From contig NC_092471.1 in NCBI RefSeq assembly GCF_047495875.1, forward strand, positions 11,491,001 through 11,555,000: a stretch of DNA of 64,000 nucleotides. Reading direction: 5' to 3'. Numbering within the stretch: position 1 is the first letter of the stretch; the number at the start of each line of letters is the position of its first letter. The translations under genes were made by a program, and so were the position numbers. Source of the stretch: Pithys albifrons albifrons. Taxonomy: Eukaryota; Chordata; Aves; Passeriformes; Thamnophilidae. Positions 24,001 through 37,998 of the stretch are shown in pieces. The notes under the pieces are model-generated. The model did no database searches, was not told the DNA's origin, and was given only the letters and a program-made list of their open reading frames with translations.

Positions 24001-25913
24001 CCTCATTGCTTATCATCAAATAAATAAGGGCTGTCAATAAATCCAGTGTTTGTTTATGTAATTGATGCAAAAGTCTCATGATTAGGAATAGGTTTTGGTG
24101 GATTTTATTATGTAAGGGAAGGATAGCAATGACAACATCAGAACTGCCAGCAATATAGGTAGTTTTTGAAGAAAACTGAGACTTAGAGAACAATCTTGGT
24201 ATTGCAGCCTGCTGGTTGTTGAACACCACAGGTAAAAATCAGCCAGAGCAATGGACCCAGATTCATAAACTAGCTGGGAGCTCTCCCCCATGGGATCTGC
24301 AGAGCAGGGAAGCAGGACAGAGCTGCCCAAACACGAACCCTGAGCCTGAGGAAGGCACGTGTGATTTTGGGATGTTCGGGGCCAACGTGCAACAGGGCAG
24401 GCAGCAACGGCAGCACTGCCACAGACAAGCTGGGGCCAAGCAGGACAAAAGGCTGAGTTTCATACCACTTGTGCTGCCTAAACTCTTCCTACCTGCTCAC
24501 AGAGAAGACCTAAACATCTGCCCAATTTCTCTTTCCAGTCTTATTTTACTGCTCCTTCAGTTAAAGAGAAATCACAGGTTTGCTCCCACATAAATTAATG
24601 ATTAGCAAAAGGTAAAATATTCTGAGATTAAAGTCTTTGACCCAAAACTCCCAGTATAAAAAGGCTCAGATCAAATTTACTTTTTTTAATTTTGAGAGTT
24701 CTCAACCACGCTACAAAAGCAAAAGAATATATACAGAATAATGTTTGATAGAATAAAAAAAGAAAACAAGTAAAACATTATTGGTAAAGAAAAGCCAAAA
24801 CATTAATAAAACATTTCCAGTTCCTCTTTGTAATTTCTAATACTTTTATCTGATTTAGCACATCACTGAAAATCTTGAAATGCTTGAATTTTAATTTGGA
24901 AGTTTGACTGAAATTTTTTCTGTATTCAGTGGTGCCAGCACACAAACATGTTTGTACAATTTACTTCACGGTGCACTTTGTTAAATCCATGTAAAACTTG
25001 AAATTTGTTTCAAGGGAGCTCTGGATGTGATCTAAATAATTGAGCAAGAGAATCTTGTTAAATATTTAGAAAATGTATATTGGCATTTTTATATTTTACA
25101 GTACTGCCCTATTAAAATTTATGGTCAGGAAGATTCTATTAAGCTTCTGAGACACTAAGTACTAAACAATCCCTGGAGAGAAGAGAGAAGGGAATAAAAG
25201 TACTTCCTTGAAACATGACTGTTCAAAGTTTTCAAGCTAACAACACTACAACCCAATCTGCATTCAAAACAGTTGACACTGTGGTTGAATGCAATGAAAA
25301 TAATTTTATCCAAAAATTGAATTATCTACCAGAATTTCTTGTATCTGCAAATACAAAGAATTCTGCACATGTACAGTGGCAATTATTATTCCATCTAAAT
25401 GTTCCCATCACTTTTTCCTTCCAGACTTGGGTGGAAGTGAAAAGCTGTAAGACTTGAACTCATCCACTACAGCTTCAGGCACTGTTTTACATGAAGTAAG
25501 TCCTGTGTTGCAAGAGTATGAGGGGGGAAAAAGGGCATTTGAAAATAAGGGACTGATGGATGAAACAAAACACTCAGTCTCATGTCAGGGGAGGAGTGGT
25601 GAAAAAAAAAGAAGAAACAAGAAATCTCTAAAGATGCTCATGGTGTGCAATAGATCTCATATTTACCTAACAGAGAGCAGCTGTGGATGATTTAAATGGC
25701 TTTTGCATCATAACATTAATATTTTTAGAGTCAGAATGGAGAAGCCCAACAGAACTCCTTCAGGAAGTCAAGCTGAGTTTGACTCCAAAAACATGGGCAA
25801 ATAATCAGCACACTCTTCGATCCACAATGATTTCCACCAAGAAACTTATCATGGTAACAGCATAAAACTGCTCAACTACTGCTGCATGCAAACCACATAC
25901 ATATATATAAATC
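21098..25913. other. noncoding stretch, nothing recognised
   Basis: Mostly AT-rich. A locally GC-richer patch at about 24280-24440 contains several CpGs (CACGTG, TTCGGGG, AACGTGC, AACGGC) but is far too short for a CpG island. The largest frames (133, 125 and 102 codons) are unsupported by motifs and are overlapped by frames on the other strand. No RNA gene or transposon is recognised. Confidence 0.55.
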
Positions 25914-25934
25914 TGTATATGCACACACACACAC
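25914..25934 (+). repeat. short alternating tract with (CA)6
   Basis: TGTATATG followed by CACACACACACAC makes 21 bases of strict pyrimidine-purine alternation. It is a short dinucleotide microsatellite, probably slightly polymorphic. Confidence 0.85.
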
Positions 25935-28900
25935 TGAGCAAAGTGATGAATTCTGCTACAGCCACTCTTAAGTCCTTTTAATGGAATGCAATTGAAAATA
26001 GAATTTTAGTCAGTTTTATTGATTATTCAAAATAAAAGAACATGAGTTTAGGAAAAGAGTAACATATTGTGCCACATTCCAGGAAAGCAACTGTTGCATA
26101 AACTATGTTGCTGGTCAGAAGAAAAAAAATCGGGGCACTTCTGGCCTGTGCAGATTAACTGAGCCAGCACAGCAGACACTCATCTGAGTTTTCTGGATTG
26201 ATTTTAGACACACAGAATCTGTCAGACATCTAATACAAAGCTACCCAAGGTGAGAGCAAGGTGAATGATCGCTACCTGTATAACTCTGCCATCAAAAGCA
26301 GTCACAGCCTTGGAATTCTGAAATTATTTTTTAAATAGCTACCTTGACAATTTTCTCTTTGGCCAGCAATAGCACTTACTCATATCCTTAGTTACTTCTA
26401 TGATTCTTTGCCAAAAAATGCTGCAACAGAGATGCTGCTTTAAGATGACAAGAATCTCAAGATGCCTGGAAAGTGTGTTTTGCAGCACTGACAAGTGAGA
26501 TCAAACAAGAGGTTGTATCAAAGAGTATTAAATGGGTTTGGAGGGGGGTCACTCCTTGACTTAAGGGTTTTGACATATTGTCTCAAATTGCTCAATTCGT
26601 TCCTTGTTTGCACTCTGCTATCAATAGGACATTATGAAAAATGTCTGCCTGTGATTACAACTATTTTATTTCATTATTTTGTATTCTGCAGCTATTCCAA
26701 ACAAGCTGCTGGGACCACAATTCCTATAGAGCACCCAGTTAACTTCCAGATGTCACAGGGTTATTTACAATTTTGTATAACAGACTCAATTCAATGACAG
26801 AGTAAGAAGGGATGATTCAGATTCACTGATTTTTACTGACTGGGATATATATTTCATATCTGCATTTGGTGAATTTTAACTTGCAGCTCAGCCTTGAACT
26901 TGCCCTAATTTTGCTGTTTTAAATAAAGTACAAAATTAGTAAACAATCTAGTAACAATTTTTAATAATTTAGAATACATTAACTGTCATTACCCATAAAT
27001 CACACAACAGTCTTTATATTCCCAAATTAGAGCCCTGTGCAAGCACTTTCAACACAAGAGCGATTTCACAGTGACACGTCTGCATTCACTAGTGTTGTCT
27101 GATGCACTCCTAATGCTCTCCAGAGAAACATGCAAGACAAAAAAATAATAAACATCAAGTATAATATGAAATGTGCAAACCAGGGGGAAAGAAGTCTTAC
27201 TACCTGACCAGAAAAACTCGTATGATTTTTTTTAATTATTTCAAGATATCAGTTATCTGAAAAATTATGAACTACATTTGTCCTCCCACTAAGGTAATCA
27301 TTAGATCTCTTTAATCCTCTGTAGCCACATTTTTACTTAGATGTCTTCATGCCTGCAGCCCAGGCTTAAGAATGCTGGGCTTGTTCTTTAAACCATAGTG
27401 GAATGCAGGTGTGAGACAATCTCATGGTGACACTTGTGCTTATCCTACAGCACAGACACTGAGTAATAGTGTCCTGCATCCTCATCCCAGGGTGTCATGG
27501 TCACCTGTGCTCATGACTGACAGATATTTATAAGAAAATATGCACAAACCTGAATACAACTGAATTAATTACTTCTACATAAAACACAGAGACTATATCC
27601 ACCCACCCCACTGCCTCTTCAACTAAATGTGGTGAGTTCATAACAGCCATAAGAAACAGCATTTGTAGTGTGCAACTTTCCCCTAAAGCTCTCAGCACAA
27701 AGATTTGCTCTTCCACACTGTTTAAATATAGATGAGTGTTTTTTTCAAAAATGGTAGAATTATTCAGTTCTTTATTATTGATAAAACACTCACAAAGGTC
27801 GCAGATGCAGCACTTTATAGATAATAAATATTCCCAACAGGAAAATCCACTGGAAAAAAGCTACTTTGACCTTTTATCCATTGCAAAATGACTTCCCAGG
27901 CAGTAACAGCCCCATTTTGTTTGCTTGGTTTTTTGTCTGTTCTCCCATGAACTTCAAAGATGTATTTTATTAGTCATTCCAGGAAGAAAGAAAAAAAGGA
28001 AACAAAATAGCTCAGCAACATTGCTAGCAAAATCTAGCAAGAGATTTCAGATAATTCTGGTTGCAGAAAAGAAAGCAAAGCACTTTGCATGGAGAGAATC
28101 GGTGAAATCAGGACGCCCTTCACAAGACTATTGCTTCATTATTTGTACCCCTGATGTTCTTACATTCTTTGCTGTATAGACAAGATATGTACCTATCCAA
28201 ACTACTTCTTCACATTCATGTTCATTTAACACACCATATGTATGCACTCCAACAATACATGTGCAGCTACATCTTATTTGCACAGAGACTGGACACTGCA
28301 ATATTAAAACAAAGAAATTTTAAAAGTTTTAAAGCATGTTTTCAATGGTTTTAATTTGACAGTGGGTCAAGGCATTGTACTCAAATGCTGACAGTGCTGG
28401 TTTGTTGAGCCTTATCATCAGGAGTGCCACATGCACAGTATATTTTGTAATAAAAACTTGGAAATACTCTAGAGCACTTTAAAATCTTAATGCTGCCGGC
28501 TTTTGTGCTAGACAAACACACTGCTAGTAACCTTGAATCCAACCACCTATGCTCTAAGACAAGGAAAATATTGTTAACACTAATCAAGAAACTCATAGAA
28601 TTAGTGAAAATAGTTTTCCCATAGGAAACAAGCCTTCAGTGCTATTGTCCAGCATTTCAGGACAGTCCCATTATGAAACCTGGAAATATGTCACTACCAA
28701 AGATGAAATCCAAAACCCGGGAGGGGTTGTTGCTGTAGAAGAAAAGAAGGCCATAGCAGATGATTTCTCTCTGACCCTGCAGTGGTCAGAAGCGCAGCAC
28801 ACACCACCCACTCCTGGGCAAGGACAGCTGGTGGGGAAGGAACAGTTTTCAACCAGCTGGCAGGTTCGTTGTCCTTTTTTCCATTGACATGACAATCTAC

Positions 28901-30310
28901 TGTCAAGTGCTTGCTAAATAGTATCAGTAGGAATCAAGGGACACACTTAGGTTTCCCAGGAAAGGGTAATCCTGACACCATGCCTAAGTGTTAGGCAAAG
29001 CCCAACTAAACCCTTCCTACCACACTAAGTAATATGTGGGTGCAAATCAGTTTCCAGCACTCTCTGGCATGGAATGACAGCTCAGCTCTGGTTTCTGCCT
29101 TTGCTTCCTGCACCTGGAGGGGGTGGTGGTTTTCATACAAATTTGGACCCCAAAGGACTAAGGCATCACAGCTTATAAACACCAAGGTGAACAGTAGGCA
29201 GCAATTTCTCCAGAGGTGTTAGCACCTGAGACAGGCTTTGAATGCAGCAATTTTTGCTACATTACAATGGAAACACCTTTTAAAATCCTTTGGGTCCTAT
29301 ATTCCTGTAACAGCTTTATCTCTGACAGAATTAAGTGCTCAGTCTTACCAAGCAATCATATACAAATTAAAAAGACCAAATAATCATTATTTTTGACTGA
29401 CTGGCAAGGGTTAGATGGCTAATTCATTTGTTATTAGCTACAGTTTACATAGGTCTTCACTAGAAACACTGGTTCCACACAGTCACCTGCAATATAAATG
29501 CATTCTTAAATGGACTCAGGATCTCATACCAACCCTTTTACTCACACATGCCAATCACTTACATGTCTTTTCTGTCTATAAGGGGCCCAAACACTTGAGC
29601 AAAGGCTACACATGTGAATGACAGAATATAGACCCAGATTTTTCATGTATAATTTATGCAGACTTGTGGTTAGTTTACATTAAATGTATTGTTGACACAT
29701 TTCTTGATAACTAGTCTATTTATAATTTATTTGCATAAAGGATGTTACAGCATCCTCTTATTACAAGAGGAGCTTGTGGAGTGTTGAAATCAAGACAATT
29801 TTTGGGTTCTCCATAAGACAATTCCCTCCTCATCAGTGAGCAGATTCACTTTGAAGACATTTGTGTACTCTTCAAGCTTCACTTTCAATTCTCCACATGA
29901 AGAGCAGCAATGCATTTACAAAACAAACCCCCCCAAAAAATCTCTGACAGCTATAATGAGATTTTTTTACTGAGATTGTGGGGTAATATACATTGGCATA
30001 ATCCTATAAAAGCTGAGAGTCCTGCCAGAGGCCCCTAAATATCAGGATATAGATACAACACATTGGTGCAACAGCAGAGTTTACACACAGTTTGTGAAGG
30101 AGCTGATAGAGAGTTCCCCAGTCCCCAAACACCTGCCTGTGTGCAAAGCAGAGCCCTGCAGTGCCCCACTCACACCACTAACAAGAGCTGTTGGGGATCA
30201 CCAGAGGTCAACTCTGCCATGTCCCCCTGCTTTGCCCTGTGCCAAGGCTGGGAATACAGCAGCTCTGGGCAGGCGCCTACCACGCACTTGCACTTTGCTG
30301 TAACCTTGAT
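25935..30310. other. noncoding stretch, nothing recognised
   Basis: No supported gene. A 100-codon plus frame (26495-26797) crosses an acceptor-like TTTTGTATTCTGCAG at about 26692, but there is no donor or known motif. Overlapping antisense frames at 28639-28906 argue against coding there. No transposon signature beyond isolated TTCTATGATTCT at about 26397. Confidence 0.5.
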
Positions 30311-30353
30311 GTGCTCTAGCTCTCTTGCTGTGCTCTAGCTCTCTTGCTGTGCT
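30311..30353. repeat. 19-bp tandem repeat, about 2.3 copies
   Basis: GTGCTCTAGCTCTCTTGCT at 30311-30329 is repeated perfectly at 30330-30348, with the first five bases of a third copy following. It is a small minisatellite seed and lies in a GC-richer patch. Confidence 0.95.
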
Positions 30354-33305
30354 AACACCTCAGGTTTCTTGAGCTTTTCTGACGCTGGGAATCCCCTCTT
30401 ATTTGCAAAATCTTCTAGAGATACAGGCATAAAACTACAAGGAACAGGTTTGGATCTTAAAAAGCCAAACATACTGTGAAGCAGCTTGACGTACACATGA
30501 CAGCATCTTGCCTTATTTATGGTCTGAGAGGAAGGTACTGAGAACACATTGAATTGATACCTCTTCATACCTAGCGGGTGTATTCCTTGGAATGGAGAGA
30601 ATACATTTTCTCTGAAGCTCAAAACCTCAGCAAAACTCAGGCCAGAGCTGAGCTGCACTTCCTGTATAGAAATGGGCATAGAATTCTGCATAGAATGTGG
30701 GGAGGAGAGACAGAGCATCGGGGTCTGCAGGCACAGCACTGCTGCAGAGTGAGCAGAGGCAGCAAAATGTGAGAACACCTCCAGGACAGCGGAGAGCAAT
30801 CCTGATAATTCTCCTTTTTAAGTTCTTGTCAGATCAGTTGTGCAGTAGGTCAGTATTTAATGTTCCACTCACCCTCAGAGCCCTGCAGCAGCCATTGCCC
30901 AGCCAGCTCCCTCCAGGCATGGACGGAAACACAGATCAAGGCCATGAGGAACAACCAAATCCACATTGATCCATATTTGTTGATAGTTTCAATAATAGAT
31001 TATAGACACAAGTAAAGCATTCCAGACTTTCAAAAAACGTGAAGGAGTCTGCACAGCTCTAGTTTTACCCAATTCACTTCTCTGCATATCAGGTTTCTGG
31101 CTCCAGCCTGATGGTGTCTGACAACGCTGTCTCTGTGCCCCTCTGAGCATTTGACTGCACCTGTCACTGAAGTAATGAAAAGCAAAGCTACTACTTTTTT
31201 AAAGAATCGAGATTAGTAAACGTGCAGACAGATTTTTATGACCTCTCTACTCTTTTGTCCTTCCATCACAATGAAGGGGCCAAACATCTGGAGCTCTTAG
31301 CCAGGGAAGCAGTCAGAGTAGGTACAATCATAAGTTAAATTATAATTGGAAGATACAGCACAATAGCCTGAGATGAGGGATCGGTGCTTCTGAAAGGCAA
31401 GGAGAGGAAATGCATCTATCTCCATATTCTTTAGTCAAGTCTGATTCGAAGTGCAGTGTTGATGATTTAACATAAATGCAACACATTTTTATAATCCTTA
31501 TCAAATGTTCCCTCACTAGATCAGCATAAAGCACAGCTTACTGAAATGGATAAGAGGGGATTATGTGATTCACACTGTGAAGAAAAAAAAGTATTTAAAA
31601 TACAGAGATTCTTTAATCTGTTGCTCTGAAGGCACTGTGCACATTGCCAATGGAACAGTGTGTGTGTGTATCCAACTTTTAATCACATGGGTCCTGACAA
31701 AGAGAATAGTGAAATGATTCTTTCTAGCACACAGGATAAGCTGTTAACAATATAATCCTGATTGCATGTCAAACTTTGATGATTTTGGTTTGGTTACTGA
31801 CATAAGTATTTAACTTCACTTGCAAGTTATAACAACAAGGATGATATTTCAGAGTCCAAACACTCATTCTAAAGTTTTACATATCTATTTTGTGAATACA
31901 TAGTGTTTTCTAACAAAACTTCATTTGTTGATCTCAGATTTAGCAAGCAAATCAAACAAAACTTGAGCAATTACACAACCATTTTGGATTTTTCATCAAG
32001 ACCATTTCCCAAATAAAGACATCTCTAATGACAGAAGTCAAAAATTAACCTAAACCTAAACTAAGCTTTCAACAAAATATTTTTACATCACAGTTGATAA
32101 TATTGTCTTAATTTAGTGAGTGTGCATTATAATCTTAAAAATTGCCAGAGGTTAGATTTCTTCAGCTATGCTATCTATATTATTTTTAAAATATATTTAG
32201 AAAAAAGTTAAAAGAAAGGATGGGATCATGCCTCATCTTGGAAAATGCTGAAAAATCAGTATCACCAGACTTCTCAAGGAACTCAGTGGAGATGAAGTCT
32301 TGCAAAACATTTGCCTACAGAACTAAAAAGTGCGTGTCAAAGAAGCTCATAAGAAATTGTACAGATTCCCACATCAGACTTTTCCAGGCTTTGTTTAACA
32401 AAAGTTCTCTCTTTTACTTTGTCACAGATTGACTCAGGCTCTGAACTCACAGACACTTGTTAAATATCAAAAATCAGGAGGTATCTAAAAGCTCATAAAG
32501 TGTATTTTTATTTCTGGAAAATAAATAAAAATCATGACTTACACAAAAGTCCTTATAATTTGTAGCTTTGGCATCTGATTTGTAGCAAGGACAAATATAT
32601 TTCTGAAATCTCATCTAATGAGTAAGTACAAGTTACTGCACTGTTGTGGTGAGTTCAAGTGCTGTGTATGAATTCACAATCTACAGCTAATGTTTAGTAA
32701 TCAAGTGCAATATATATACATTATAACTCCACAATATGTCTAAACATTAAACCCCATTGCTTGAACTATGAGAGGACAATGAACCACTACGTACAATAAC
32801 ACCAAGCCTGAAAAAGTCAACAGAAACTTGAGTCCTTGAATATCTCTAGAAGTTTATGCCTAAAATACACAAACAATTCCACGGAGAAAATGGCTAAATA
32901 CAGGGTAATTGAGTGTCTTTTAGCTAAACCATTGTTTGTTATAAGACAAGTTTTCCCAAAGGAAAATGTTGTGCATTCAGGAACCTTCCTGGTAACTCGC
33001 TGCAACCATTAATTATTACACAGCACAAGAGAAATGCAAGTCAGAACTTAAATCCAACTATTTGATGCAATTAATGACAGTACCAGAGGACCCTGTAACA
33101 CAGGTCAGGCAGAATAAGAAAACTGCAGTTTCAGAGTCAAACAGGAGACAGAGATATAACAACTATATATGTACAAAACACAGGTGGGTATGGCATATGT
33201 GAGATAGGAAGGTTTGACGATATACCCATCAGATATAGACCAGCTTCCCTGGACCTTGGAGGTCTGACCACAGGAAAATACAGGCTTCTTTTATAGTTTA
33301 TCTCC
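30354..33305. other. noncoding stretch, nothing recognised
   Basis: The longest frame of the window (minus 30335-30799, 154 codons) starts here. Its translation shows no motif I recognise and a plus frame overlaps it, so it is not called. A (GT)6 microsatellite lies at 31658-31669. The rest is AT-rich and featureless. Confidence 0.5.
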
Positions 33306-33329
33306 ATACACTGATTTATTTCAGTGTAT
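33306..33329. repeat. perfect 9-bp hairpin with 6-nt loop
   Basis: ATACACTGA (33306-33314) and TCAGTGTAT (33321-33329) are perfect reverse complements around TTTATT. It is short for a microRNA precursor and there is no extended pairing on either side. Confidence 0.85.
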
Positions 33330-35389
33330 AAAAAAGCACATGAACATATACATACTGAGTGGCATTAGGAGTATCTGATGTATTTGGGCTCTATTTTTGA
33401 CTGCTAACAGTTTCTATAATCTAATATATAATGTACATTGGCTTATGGAAAAAAATTAAATGGTTAAGAGAACCTACCAACCAAAACCAGGAGTCAGACG
33501 TCAATCAGGGATGGTCCTGGTTCTTTTAGGACAGTGACAAGTTCTGGTCTGACTTAGAAACAACCTTGCACAGAAGTTTGTATTTTCTAAACTATACTTG
33601 TGGGGGGGAGAGGTGAGTGGTTTTACTAAAATTTTACTAAAGCTACATTATGTTCAGAAATAAGGTGAAATGTTAAAGAAAAAAATAAAAACCTGAGGAC
33701 ATTTATGCATAGAAGTTTTGCTACGTATACATGCCAGTGTTTTCACATTGGTTCTGAAAACAAGCTGGTGCCTTCAGCAGTTATAGCTTCACTTAACTAG
33801 CCTTTAATGACTCAGAATCTGTCTTGTGACTGGGTACAAATGAGAAGAAAGTGCTTTCAATTTACATCAATCAGACAGGAATTAAAAAATAAATACTGTA
33901 ATAACAAATCCTAATAAAATTATACCTTCCTTAAAATGAGGTCATAGCAACACATTATCATTAGATGGATTCAATTTTGTATTAAGTCTAGAAAAACAGA
34001 AGAGCTCAGCACAAGAAATTAATCCTTTTCAAAAGCCATTGTTATAATGGTTGACAAAATATTGATAGAAGTGTATCTGCTGTTGGCAGAACCCTCACAG
34101 TGATGCTCCATGCAAGCCCAAGGGCAGAACAAACTTGAGCAAGTTATTAGTGGAACCAACTGCTCCAATGAAATGTCACCTGCCACTACAAGTTTATGCA
34201 AACGTATGAGGAAACTGGATTAACAGCAAGAAAGTTCCACCAGAAATATTGACATGTGGAATGAAGGTGACTGGTAGGGCTGACTGTTGACCAAAGAAGA
34301 GCTGTATGGTGGTCCTGATGGACATCTGACCTTTCAGCAATGGAGGAATGATGCAACTTATGTCCAAATATAAATTCAAAACACAGTCTTTTTAAATGTA
34401 CTGCAGCTTGAACTTTAATTGCTGTTTCATCCTTTTTCTTTAGCATTATAGGTAACTACATTTTAGCTCTTCCTTCAAGGACTCAAATCACTGCAGGTTG
34501 GAGAACCAAGTGAAATAGCTACTTTTCATGGTCTCTACAGCAATTCAGCACTCATGTTTTTGGAACACAGGGCTTTTTTTGTACACTGCTCAGCAGAAGC
34601 CAATAGTTTAATTTTTGCTCTGTTTCTTGCATGAAGAGAGACAATACAAGGAATGCTGAGCCAGACAAATCTGTCATTACTTACATCAATTTTACCTTTT
34701 AGTTAATTTTCAAAGAGTTAATTCTTCAGATGAAAGAGTAAACAGTATTTTTTACTGACATTGATAAAATGAATTATCACTGGGGCTATTTTATTCTTAA
34801 ATATTGATTTTAAAAAGGGAATGCATGAGTTCCTTGGTATACATACTAGAACATCAATCATGCAATTTAGTCTGACATTGAGTGAGATACGATGACAAAA
34901 TTGAGAATTTCTGAAGGTGGCAACTTGTTGATTAAGGCCAACAATACACCAGTCTATGCACAAAGAGGTGAACTACTTACCTCAAATCACTGCTCTTTTC
35001 ACTGTGAGCCAAAAGCGATGGTCAGAGACCAAAGCAGCATATGATGTCATGAGCTGGATTATATTAATGAGTCAACATTATTATTTAATATTAACAAAGG
35101 CCATGATGGAAATTTGGATTCCTTGCTACTTTTTAGTGAAAAACACATAGTAAGATAAAGGTGTTTTTTTTAAATAAAGTATTTGAAAAGATGTTTTAAT
35201 AATGATTTTGAGCAAAAGCAAAAATCTGAAATAGAAAGTAACACAAATCTAGCATTTCCAGTAACCCATTCTTTTGAAGCAACAGCACACATTCTTTAGA
35301 CCAGATCCTCTCTAACCTTGCCATAATTTTGATTTTGTATGTTTTATTCATTTTGAGAGGTGGTACTAGCCATATAATTATTGCTGTAA
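33330..35389. other. noncoding stretch, nothing recognised
   Basis: AT-rich. An acceptor-like tract TTTCATCCTTTTTCTTTAG ends at about 34442 and is followed eight bases later by AG|GTAACT, an isolated splice-like arrangement with no open exon. No gene, RNA or repeat is recognised. Confidence 0.5.
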
Positions 35390-35600
35390 TTCATTCCTTA
35401 TGTTGCTATGGATTAAACAGTAACTTATCTGTGGTAATTATGCAAGAGGCTGTAACTAACTGAAATATGAATACTGCCAGTTTGTCCCACTGTGTTTCAG
35501 ATCTGCTACATAATTGTTAATGTTCACAACAGCGCAGTAATTGAATTACAGAACATTAGCCACATGATTATTATGATCGTAAACTGCTATCAAAGGGAAG
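35390..35600. promoter_or_regulatory. candidate conserved noncoding element
   Basis: Repeat-free sequence rich in TAATTA, AATTG and ATTATTATGATC-type words, with a CAACAGCGCAGTAATTG core. It resembles distal enhancers of developmental genes in texture. The call is an impression and has no alignment behind it. Confidence 0.25.
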
Positions 35601-36609
35601 ACTGTGAATAAGATTCCAAACTCTGAAGTTATGAAGTTCATACTGAGATATGGCCATTCTGCTCTTAGACTCACTCATTTAATTACCATCATAGTCCTTC
35701 CATCTTCCACCTGTAAAGCTTCCACACATACAACCAGTCTCCTCTTCTGACATAGTTTCATAGGTCCAAGCTTTGTTTTGGTTTTATGCAAGCCACATAA
35801 GTCCTCTAGGTTGCTAAACTGGCCAGGTTTACAATCCCACAAAAACTTAATATGTTAATGTATCTGCTCCAGGTTTTAAGACTAGAGTCTTCCTCACAAA
35901 TCTGGTGGGATTCACTTGGTCTGTTATCAGCTGTCCTTAGGTTGGATACCCACTCTAAGACACATATACAGTTTCAGTCATTAAAAGTACAAGGCATTTT
36001 CAGGGAAGAATTTTTCAAAAAGGAAGGTGTTTGAGAACCTGCATGTGGGTACTCTCTGGAAATATTTCTGTTGAGGAGCTTTGGTTAAATCTCCATTTTC
36101 TGGCCACTCAAGGTATGTAAAAGTCTCAGAGAGCATCATTTTGTCCCATGGTACTGGGTGGACAAAGGTCGTTAATTTCTATAGTTTCTTCCATGTACTG
36201 CAATTCAAATACAAGGTCACCAAGTCCATTTTGACTCTGAGGGCATCACAGTCTCACTCCAAAGGCTCATTTTATGTCACTGTTGAATTGGGAAGACTCT
36301 ATCCATAAGTTTTACATCTTAAATGTAATATTATTTTCATTAGGCACTTGTTACACATTTCTTTGGAATTATGACTTAAGCGCCATGCATCAGAAGAATA
36401 TAACTGAGAAAATATTTGAAATAATTAGTTTTGAAAATGCTTCTATAGTAATCTCTCCAGAATACTTACATTATCAGAAAGACATGAAAACTAGAAGGCC
36501 AAAGATATATCAGTCTGGAAAGAGCAAATGTGAACTCTTCACCCACTGGGGCTTTCTACATCTGGCACCTCTGGTTTGGTTTTCCACCACTATACAGCTT
36601 TCATGAGGT
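35601..36609. other. noncoding stretch with one 110-codon open frame
   Basis: The plus frame 36274-36606 (110 codons) is the most conspicuous open frame here, but it shows no known domain and overlaps another plus frame. No repeat is recognised. Confidence 0.5.
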
Positions 36610-36890
36610 CTTTTAACGTGTGAAGCTGCAGATTATTTGTGGTGAATAAAGCCCTAACAGATTACTCATTGTTAATTAAATAACCTGATTCTGTCCACTG
36701 AATCTAATGCATTATAGTATTTAATGTTTGGTTGGTAAACTGCTTTGCTAAATGCTCCTTTGACTTTTATTGGTAATAAACATTAAGCATTTATGGCCTG
36801 TGAAAGCAGTTCCACATCTAGCTTATGCTGTTACTATTTACAGTTTGTTAATGAAATACCATTAACTTGCTCCAAACTGCAAGTTGTTTT
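36610..36890. promoter_or_regulatory. candidate conserved noncoding element
   Basis: Repeat-free, AT-rich segment with TTAATTAAATAACC, TAATGCATTATAG, TTATTGGTAATAAAC and GTTAATGAAATACCATTAAC words. The density of homeodomain-like cores and absence of repeats make it a plausible enhancer. Unproven. Confidence 0.25.
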
Positions 36891-37998
36891 TGTTCTACTC
36901 CTTAACTTTTATTATATAGGATATAGAATAAGTCAACACAAGTTGCATGAGCTATAAGCAACAATGGTGCCTCTTACAAAGAACTTACATTGTCAAATCA
37001 AAACATAATTTTAACTATATAAAACTTCAGCTAGGACTTCTTTTCCTTTATATTCCTGCTTTTGCTATGTGCACACATACATTTATTTGCACCTACCATG
37101 CCCAGCCTATCTTCCCTGCAAAGAGGAACTTCATTGAGTTGTTTGAAAAAGGGTATTTGAGATGTCTCTGTGGAAATCTTGGCTCAACCTGAAACTGAAC
37201 TTTTACCATGCAGGATGGTGGCTTCACTCAACTGCAGCTATTTGACCTTAGTAGCTAATATGTGCACGCTTAAAAATAAGGACCGTTTTCCCCCCTCCAC
37301 AGAAAAATATACATGTGCTCCTCTTTCTGTGTATAACACAACACATCTCCTGAGTGCTCTTCAAATTGAAGAGCAACAGCCTGTGCATGCAAGTGATTTG
37401 TGTTGCTACACCGAACAAGCAATGCATTTTATCTGCCAGGGGTATAAAACACAGGGTTCTGCCAATTTAGCACTCTCCTGTCTATGCTGTGCTGTGGCAA
37501 ACAGCTCACGTGAGCCCAGCTCTCTGTAAGAAGGCAAATGCTGTATTTACAGGGAAAGAAACACAAACATTGTTCTTCTCAAGATAATTCCTTTGCTTTT
37601 GAATTTGTTTTCAAGTAATTGACTTTCAGATCTGCATCATAAACCTACTTGTTGAATATATTGTGTAATCATCCCTTTTTATCTGCTTTGTCTGTGTCCA
37701 CAGAAAGGAACATACTTCTTGCCACTTATGTTCCCTTTGCAACGCAAACTTGAAAAGTAAAAAAAGTCATGGTGTTTCTGGTACATTTAATTCCTTTAGA
37801 AAAGCCATTATTGTGACAAGGCTGTTTTCTCTAATGAAAATAGTTGAGTGATTCGTTATTCTCCTAAGGAGATGTCTAATTCTGATTAAAAAGTTCATGA
37901 AATAAATGAGATGGCAAGAATTCCAGCTGTTGTGTGCTTAAGAACAACAACACATCTATCAAGCAATGAATAATATACAGTTTCAGAAGTAGTGACAT
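36891..37998. other. noncoding stretch, nothing recognised
   Basis: A 119-codon plus frame (37170-37529) shows no recognised motif and is not called. The rest is ordinary AT-rich sequence leading into a CR1. Confidence 0.5.

Noticed and set aside
26390..26412. TTCTATGATTCT as a CR1 3' end
   Set aside because: No CR1 sequence lies upstream; the 12-mer alone is not enough.
30335..30799. Longest open frame in the window (154 codons, minus strand)
   Set aside because: No recognised domain, a plus-strand frame overlaps it, and its length is not surprising in 64 kb of noncoding sequence.
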